A model generated the notes under the pieces. That model did not search any database, was not told the DNA's origin, and saw nothing but the letters and a program-made list of their open reading frames with translations. Positions 57,118-64,000 of a stretch of DNA of 64,000 bases are shown in pieces. Position 1 is the stretch's first letter. Each line of letters begins with the position of its first letter. The position numbers were made by a program, and so were the translations under genes. Source of the DNA: Alitta virens (lineage: Eukaryota; Annelida; Polychaeta; Phyllodocida; Nereididae); contig OW028579.1 of NCBI GenBank assembly GCA_932294295.1, positions 31,755,250-31,819,249 of the forward strand. Reading direction: 5' to 3'.

Positions 57118-60100
57118 GTAATAAAACATTCATAAGTTTTGGCACCACCTTGGTGACCTACTTTCCAGTGTACAATAATTGCAATTAAACGTTTATGCAC
57201 ATGCACAGCAACCAATTGCACTTACATGCATACAAGCACCTGTAGCATATAAAAAAACATTTACATTATTTTATCCACACCAAATACTATACAATACAAT
57301 GTGCAAACCGTAGATGCTTTAGAGCGCGCTAAAGTTTGATATAGTATTTTAAATCATTGCTTAAAATAGTAACACTAATTGCTATTACTCGCTATAGTTT
57401 TTTTATCTTAACCGTTGCATAGCTTTTAGAGAATCGCAGATAAAACAGTGCACTGCTAGTAGTTTAGATTAACATATTCTAGAAATACTGTTTACAAGTT
57501 GAACACTATTTCTTAATGTGTCACACTACTTAAAATATTTCAGCAACTGGTCCTACGTTAAAGAGTTATTGCCGTTGTGAGTATAATTTCCTTTTCCTAT
57601 CTTTATTTTTCACTTTAATTTTTTTTACAGCATATTTTATTCCACTGGTAAAGATTAAATCAATACTGTTTATTACAAATTTCTGTCATGACAAATTGCA
57701 CTTTTTAATTATTATTATCCATAACATATTCCATCGGTAAAAATCAAATCAATACCTACTGTTTATGACAAATTCCTCATTTATGCATTATGTGCCAGTA
57801 ATAAATATTAATGTGTTTCATCAATATTCATATCTGAGCATTCCAAATCGGCACAACATTGTGTCTATATAGGCCACTGTCGGAACAAAATCGTATCAAC
57901 ATTGCTAATGTCGTGCCGATGTTGTCCCAGGGAAAAAGTACAGTAAAGCGGACCCAAATTTATTACCTTATTTAGCGAGCATTTTGGTCATGCCTATGAC
58001 GTCATATCCCTGAATTCAATGAATGACGTCACAAAAAACGACCGCTCTTTTCATTTTCAAGAAAAGGCATTGTTTTTGTTGCTTTTTATCGGGGGCTGCC
58101 GCCCCCAAACCCCTGCTGTGCTACGCAAATATTATTATACTTCTGTGCTAGAACATATTTTGGCTAAAAAACGTGATACTTTTTAAAATATTTTATAGAC
58201 GCCAAATATGGGCATACATTTGAGTCCGCTATACTGCACTATACCCTGTCCCAGATGTTCTCCCAATTGGGAATGCTATCTGAGTGTTTCTTATTAATGT
58301 TTATTGATTTTTTTTTTTTTCATGTAAGGGCGTACATTTCTTGGCAATGGAAATGACAGAGGATGTGCACGTACTTGGACATATAAGGGAACTACTTATA
58401 ATGATGAGTGCATTACAGTGGATCATTTCAGGTAGGTCAACATCTCTTTATATTTGGCCACCAATCAGGATGTGACATTTTCATTATTTTCTTTTTTTTG
58501 TTACCAAAGTAATTGAAAAAGTTATAGGTGGACTTCCATATTTTGGTGAGATATTGTCAAATACCTGATGACATTCCAAAATCAAGGACACTTATAAGTG
58601 CTGTCCACTTGACGACCCTCGATCACACCTGTCGCAGGAGAGGGTCTTGTGGAATTCGGGGGAGCAAGAATCCTAGTAGGGGAGCAAGCAATTTGACAGT
58701 GTAGAATGGTTTATATTTATCAATACGTCAAGTCCCTGTACCAAATACAACAATGCAACGTCGTACAGAATTTTAAAGAACTACTTTGTTCACCACTTAG
58801 TTAAAATTAACGTGCGCAGTGATTGACCTATTTTCGTCGCCTATCTCGCCATGCTTTAATTTCTACTAGACCCTCATCTATGACGCGGCCTTTTTGGAAG
58901 TGACATAAAATGATATTCTGGATGCTGAATCCAGAGGACATTTCACGCATAAAAAATCTGCGCATTTAGCAATGAGGAAAACTTCTTACCTGGGCACGGC
59001 AAGCAACCTCTACCCAGGTAGCATAAATGGTTGGCCCAATTTTGGTCCAATGGTGATTTTGAGCTGCAGTGGGCAAGCAACAACCCAGAAAACATGCTAC
59101 ATGGGCCGCTACATCCGCGATTCGGCATGACATTGGCTGATGACAGCTAACAGTAATGTTTTAATACTGACACTCCCAGCATGAACAAGAAAATTCTTTA
59201 AAAAAAAGAAGATATCTGGCAATGAGTGATATCAGTAAATATTTTATTGTCAATTTGATGAAAAAAAAAATTTCCCCAAGCTGGATTTGAACCAATGTCA
59301 CCCCATCAGCATCAGACCACTCTTATCCATTCTGCCATCACATTTGAAACCATACTCTAGGTTTTTGTTTGGAAGTGTATGCATCGGTGTTCTATAAATA
59401 GCTCACCTGAGCAGTAGCTGGCAGTGCACGAGCGATGTGTTTAGCTTGTTTTACTGCAGTAATACTCCATAGTTATAAGTTCAGTTATGCCCAAAATTTT
59501 AATTTATAAACTTTGGAAGTTGTAACCAAGGACTTTATCCCAAAATTAAAACTTAAGGTGAATACTGCTTTAGTTGTGCTTGAGCATTTCTGGGTCGAAT
59601 ACATTAAAATAAGTGAAGAGGCCCCCGACGGGTTCTTCATAGTTGAACAACCAATCAAATCAAAGCGTCTGCAAGACTACCCTGCCTGGGTCCTTGACCT
59701 GATTTCTTTCACCCTCCAAATTTAATATGCGTAGTATCTGTCATAGATATAAAAAGTGGTCAAAAACATTCATGAAAATGTATTTGCAATATTATAAATT
59801 CCTATTTAGATGTAAATGTTTGAAGTGTGTCATTGTGTAATTATCAATTGATTACTTAATTATCATGCAATTTCAGGCCCTGGTGTTCAGTCACTGAAGG
59901 TGCCTTTCAAGACAAATGGGGAAACTGTGACACAAATGAAAACTGTCCATACTTCTGTTCTAGTATGTATTTCATATTGTTTCAATTATTTAATTAAGCA
60001 TGTAAGGATTATATTTATATTAACAGTTAGCGCCATTTGGAATGGTTGAATATTTGATCAATGTTTATTTAATATCAAACACACTGTCATCATCAAGCCT

Positions 60101-63100
60101 GTCCCTCAAAACCCCATGAAAAAGTTATTTCTTTGGATGATGTGCAGAGATGAAAGTTTCAAACACCATATAATATCCTCCTGTATTAAATTTGGGAAAA
60201 AGTGAAGTATAGCGGACCCAGATTTATGACCATATTTAACGAGCCTCATTGCCAGGCCTATGAGGTAAAAAGGCTTGAAATATATTGATGACGTCACAAA
60301 CTAATGTAGTTATGATGGCGGTTTCATCTTCACGGGAAAGACAGCGTCTATTTTTGCTTTTTCTTGGGGGCTCCTGCCCCCAAACCCCCGCTTATCTACA
60401 CCAAATGTTATTTATATTGTGCTAGAATTTCAAACTCGTGAAATTTTAGATAAATTTTTATTTTTGGTGCCAAATAAGGGCATAAATTTGGGTCCGTTAT
60501 ACTGCACTAAACCCTAAATTTGTTTATATGCCACACAATATGAATTAAATTTATATCTTTGCTGAGACAATGCTGAGACAATCCAGAGCAGTCCAATTGG
60601 CAAACCTTTATAATGATTGACCTTATCAAATGGTAAAATAGTCGCTACTGAGGTAGACAAAAAAACTTAGCTTTATTTGGAAAGGAAGCGAAGGCATATG
60701 TCCAGTTTTTGTAAACCGCGCTCGCTTTGTCACTATCAGATCTCGAGTTACTTCTTAATATCCACCTCGTCTCGGAAATGAGAGGAGATGGAAGGTTAGC
60801 ATGCAAATAATCTTTAAATGTTTACATTGGAAACATATGATTTATGAATACTTATTTGTGGTGAGGATTAGTGTTGTAAAAATTAATTCAAGCTCGCAGA
60901 AATATGATGTCGCAATAACAAGCAATCAAAATGACGTCATTGGCTATTGAAGTGATCATGACGTCACCCATTTTTACAGACACCATCCTGGAAGTCTCTG
61001 GCTCACTCATGCAAATGAAGAGCTGTCCAATCTGTGCATACCAATTTGTGTCTTTTCCACCACTGTAAATAATTTGGAGACATCAGAATAGACTCAGACA
61101 GTAACTGATAACTGTGTTTCAGATTTTACCAGTGGAGGCACTGCAAACAGGGCACCTTGCAACCTACCTTTCAGATTTGAGGGAGTAACTTATAATACCT
61201 GTACCAACACCAAATATAACAGGTACAATATAAACTTACATGAACTCCTAATACGACTAACACAACATGAGATACAGTGTAGATCCATTAATTAATAGAC
61301 TAGACGAAAGTAAGTAATTAGTATTATTAAATGTTATTAGATAGAACTCCACATGAGATACAGCATAGATCCAAAAATTAATAGGCTAGATGAAGGTCTT
61401 TTAATTATTTTTATTAGATGTTATTAGATAAAACTCCAAAAATTAACACAACATGAGATACAGCATATATTCAACAATTAATAGGCTAGATGAAAGTTTG
61501 TAATTTTTATTATTAGATGTTATTAGATAAAACTCCTAAAATTAACACAACATGAGATACAGCATATATTCAACAATTAATAGGCTAGATGAAAGTTTGT
61601 AATTTTTATTATTAGATGTTATTAGATAAAACTCCTAAAATTAACACAACATGAGATACAGCATATATTCAACAATTAATAGGCTAGATGAAAGTTTGTA
61701 ATTTTTATTATTAGATGTTATTAGATAAAACTCCTAAAATTAACACAACATGAGATACAGCATATATTCAACAATTAATAGGCTAGATGAAAGTTTGTAA
61801 TTTTTATTATTAGATGTTATTAGATAAAACTCCTAAAATTAACACAACATGAGATACAGCATATATTCAACAATTAATAGGCTAGATGAAAGTCTGTAAT
61901 TTTTATTATTAGATGTTATTAGATAAAACTCCTAAAATTAACACAACATGAGATACAGCATATATTCAACAATTAATAGGCTAGATGAAAGTCTGTAATT
62001 TTTATTATTAGATGTTACTAGATAAAACTCCTAAAATTAACACAACATGAGATAAGCATATATCCAACAATTAATAGGCTAGATGAAAGTCTGTAATTTT
62101 TATTATTAGATGTTATTAGATAAAACTCCTAAAATTAACACAACATGAGATACAGCATATATTCAACAATTAATAGGCTAGATGAAAGTTTGTAATTTTT
62201 ATTATTAGATGTTATTAGATAAAACTCCTAAAATTAACACAACATGAGATACAGCATATATTCAACAATTAATAGGCTAGATGAAAGTTTGTAATTTTTA
62301 TTATTAGATGTTATTAGATAAAACTCCTAAAATTAACACAACATGAGATACAGCATATATTCAACAATTAATAGGCTAGATGAAAGTCTGTAATTTTTAT
62401 TATTAGATGTTATTAGATAAAACTCCTAAAATTAACACAACATGAGATACAGCATATATTCAACAATTAATAGGCTAGATGAAAGTCTGTAATTTTTATT
62501 ATTAGATGTTACTAGATAAAACTCCTAAAATTAACACAACATGAGATAAGCATATATCCAACAATTAATAGGCTAAATGAAAGTCTGTAATTTTTATTAT
62601 TAGATGTTATTAGATAAAACTCCTAAAATTAACATAGCGTTAAAGATACAATGTACATTAAACAATAAATGGCTAGATATCAGTTCTTTATCATATGATA
62701 TCATAACCATATAGGCTTAACAACTCTTCCTTGAAGACTGCCTTACAATTAATTCCATAACTAGGCTTGTTATGTGTAGCTTTATGTAGTTCATCTCAAA
62801 TCAAACTATAGTGTCATTGAAACCATTCAAATTTGCACCTACCCAGATAGAATTCCAAATCGTATCGACACGACGATGGACCGATTTGGAATGCTATCAG
62901 GTTAAGTGTGGTGACCTCAATCTGCAGTCCAAATACTAAATTTGTTTGTTTTCTTTTTATTGAAGATTGTGGTGTGCAACTACAAATTTTTACAATGGAC
63001 AGTGGGGAAACTGTGAATACAGTAAGTGAATTTTTTTCTCAAACACACATACGATGTACTGCCAAGCAATTACATTGTTGAACGCTGACAAACAAAGACA

Positions 63101-63537
63101 CGAAAAGTGCAACACATTATACATTTAGAATCACTCCGACATTTTCAAGATTTTGAAAGAGACTGCGCTTTAATTTTTCAAACACTGTCATTGTGTCATT
63201 TTAATATTTCAACCCTCTGAATGGGTAGTTATGTATATATTATTTATAAAAAAACAAGTTTCTCTAGATGGCAAGAACCCTTTAATAAGCATATTACCAG
63301 CCAATCACAGGGTTAAACAATGCACAATCCCTGAATTCACCACAGGAGCTATTGACAGGAGTTTTCATTTATAAAATGTGATTATTCTTCATTTACTTAT
63401 ACGCAGTGATTTCAAGCCATGCCTTGCACAAATTTAATCATACTGTCACAAACTATAATTATTATTGTTATGTAGGTCTACTAGAACAATTAATTTTCTT
63501 CTTACAGATGAAATTTGTGCACCTCAGTACTGTGTAG
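57057..63537 (+). CDS. Second FN2 mosaic gene: signal peptide plus two FN2 modules, continuing past the window
   Basis: Proposed exons: 57057-57117, 57544-57576, 58329-58431, 59877-59962, 61123-61222, 62966-63021, 63508-63537, and more beyond the edge. All are GT-AG; phases 1,1,2,1,2,1,1. The joined frame is open. The start is chosen for CACCATGA context and an immediate signal peptide. An acceptor-like TTTCAG at 57043-57047 suggests an untranslated upstream exon. Each FN2 module is split by a phase-2 intron just before the WC motif, as in modules 3 and 4 of the gene at 1.6-8.7 kb, and each is followed by a short Cys-pair linker. The product is secreted; its ligand is unknown. No long Pro-rich linker is seen in this part. 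Confidence 0.82.
57544..57576 (+). CDS. FN2 gene 2, short linker exon
   Basis: Acceptor AATATTTCAG, donor GTGAGT, phase 1-1, about 11 residues TTGPTLKSYCR. It ends with Cys plus one residue like the linkers of gene 1. Confidence 0.72.
57835..58288. mobile_element. MITE family A copy split by a family G insertion
   Basis: GAGCATTCCAAATCGGCACA to GTGCCGATGTTGTCCCA is the left part. After the insertion, GATGTTCTCCCAATTGGGAA/TGCTATCTGAG completes it. Confidence 0.82.
57930..58246. mobile_element. Family G inverted-repeat element (317 bp) with 7-bp target duplication, copy 1
   Basis: Ends GGGAAAAAGTACAGTAAAGC/GGACCCAAATTTA and the inverted AGTCCGCTATACTGCACTAT/ACCC. TGTCCCA lies on both sides (57923-57929, 58247-58253). 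The interior has a GGGGGCTGCCGCCCCC hairpin and TGACGTCA. Non-coding. Confidence 0.9.
58329..59940 (+). CDS. FN2 gene 2, FN2 module 1 (exons 58329-58431 and 59877-59962)
   Basis: The first exon (acceptor ATGTAAG, preceded by a T-tract; donor GTAGGT) gives RTFLGNGNDRGCARTWTYKG to TVDHF. The second (acceptor AATTTCAG, donor GTATGT) gives RPWCSVTEGAFQDKWGNC then DTNENCPYFCS. Spacing C-x14-C-x9-C-x13-C is one residue longer in two loops than canonical. The second exon also carries the Cys-pair linker, which in gene 1 is a separate exon. Confidence 0.87.
59275..59345 (-). mobile_element. tRNA-like sequence (SINE head or tRNA pseudogene)
   Basis: On the minus strand, TGGCAGAATGGATAAGAGTG fits the A box and GGTTCAAATCC fits the B box at the normal distance. 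The acceptor ends do not pair and no clear anticodon arm forms, so a functional tRNA is unlikely. Confidence 0.5.
59510..59725 (+). other. Unassigned 70-codon frame inside an intron of FN2 gene 2
   Basis: Reads VVTKDFIPKLKLKVN to KRLQDYPAWVLDLIS. The composition looks protein-like but there is no ATG in a good context, no splice frame and no family I recognise. It may be a repeat remnant. Confidence 0.2.
60194..60514. mobile_element. Family G inverted-repeat element (321 bp) with 7-bp target duplication, copy 2
   Basis: Ends GGGAAAAAGTGAAGTATAGC/GGACCCA and the inverted GGGTCCGTTATACTGCACTA/AACCC. TAAATTT lies on both sides (60187-60193, 60515-60521). The GGGGGCTCCTGCCCCC hairpin is in the same place as in copy 1. 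Confidence 0.9.
61123..63021 (+). CDS. FN2 gene 2, FN2 module 2 (exons 61123-61222 and 62966-63021)
   Basis: The first exon (acceptor GTGTTTCAG, donor GTACAA) gives TSGGTANRAPCNLPFRFEG to TNTKYN. The second (acceptor TATTGAAG, donor GTAAGT) gives RLWCATTNFYNGQWGNCEY. Spacing is C-x13-C-x9-C-x12-C. The intron between them holds a satellite array of about 1.4 kb. Confidence 0.87.
61258..62634. repeat. 99-bp satellite array, about 14 copies, with a 5-unit higher-order duplication
   Basis: The unit contains AACACAACATGAGATACAGC, ATATTCAACAATTAATAGGC, TAGATGAAAGTCTGTAATTT and TTATTAGATGTTATTAGATA. Copies are nearly identical in the middle and diverged at the left edge. The variant pair GATGTTACTA plus GATAAGCATATATCC occurs at 62011-62060 and again 494 bp later, indicating a block duplication of five units. 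Confidence 0.96.
62841..62902. mobile_element. MITE family A, 62-bp internally deleted copy
   Basis: CCCAGATAGAATTCCAAATC and GATTTGGAATGCTATCAGG inverted ends around GTATCGACACGACGATGGACC. Confidence 0.8.
63508..63537 (+). CDS. FN2 gene 2, 30-nt Cys linker exon (last exon seen)
   Basis: Acceptor TTCTTACAG, donor GTATGT, phase 1-1, NEICAPQYCV. It is the counterpart of the 30-nt [10 protein letters not shown] exon in gene 1 and implies another module downstream of the window. Confidence 0.75.
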   Translation: MKFVHLSTV

Positions 63538-63539
63538 GT

Positions 63540-64000
63540 ATGTATGATGTTTAACTTATTAATATGGAATTATTACCCTAGTCTGGCCAATTCTGTTTCT
63601 CAATAAATTGAGTCAGGATTAATTTAATAATTGATTTCTTGAGTCAGGATGAATTGATTAAAGATAAGATCAATCAATTTTGAATTAGTGGTAAAAATCC
63701 CAGTTTACATGCTACATCACTACAATGTCTGCCAACCACGTTGTAATGATGCTACAAGCATGAGTACAAGTAATAACAAGGAGAAAATAATAAATAACTG
63801 AATTTAAATCTATTCTATTCTTAAGAAATGACGTGAAGGATCATAATAATCAAATTTAATATCAATAAATCTTTATTATACTGACTAGTGCAGAACACCC
63901 GATCAACAATGGCTTATTAGTCAGTTTGAAACATAATGATGCAGTACACTAATTAGTACAGCCAAGAAAAATGTATGACAAGCATATTGTGTTTTTGTGC
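63540..64000. other. Intron of FN2 gene 2, running off the window
   Basis: TTGAGTCAGGAT occurs twice (63608, 63639); no further exon is visible. Confidence 0.4.

Overview
This is animal nuclear DNA from an AT-rich, intron-rich genome. Coding sequence is a few percent of the window. GT/GC-AG introns join small phase-1 exons, AATAAA signals occur, and the rest is tRNA-derived SINEs, a decayed APE-type LINE, many small palindromic DNA transposons and minisatellites. Fibronectin type II (FN2) modules in a secreted mosaic protein and the mix of repeats suit a marine invertebrate. I cannot name the species from the sequence.

Layout: (1) 1-1065, a decayed gene of a repetitive metazoan family (QEEADTR-like and TGCDT motifs) broken by a SINE. 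(2) 1568-8728, plus strand, thirteen exons of an FN2 gene encoding at least 517 residues: four FN2 modules in two structural classes, separated by Pro/Thr/Gln-rich linkers that carry 21-bp minisatellites. Its stop and poly(A) signal are visible; its start lies further upstream or was not found. (3) 8.9-57 kb, a repeat-dominated interval of about 48 kb with the LINE remnant (20.6-24.0 kb), a 195-bp tandem array with inverted partners (16.8-19.1 kb), a GC-rich 21-bp array (19.1-19.4 kb), a 1.3-kb imperfect palindrome (32.0-33.2 kb), minisatellites at 42.5 and 44.1 kb, and copies of at least six short repeat families. The only hint of an independent gene is a possible first coding exon at 13.3 kb. 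(4) 57057 to past the right edge, plus strand, a second FN2 gene with a signal-peptide exon and two complete FN2 modules. It has a 99-bp satellite array in one intron and two copies of a 320-bp inverted-repeat transposon with perfect 7-bp target duplications.

The two FN2 genes share exon phases, cysteine spacing and short Cys-containing linker exons, so they look like tandem paralogs. Both probably make secreted, disulfide-rich modular proteins that bind extracellular ligands. That role is inferred from the FN2 fold; no catalytic domain is visible. No bacterial-type system, CRISPR array, rRNA gene or convincing functional tRNA was seen.
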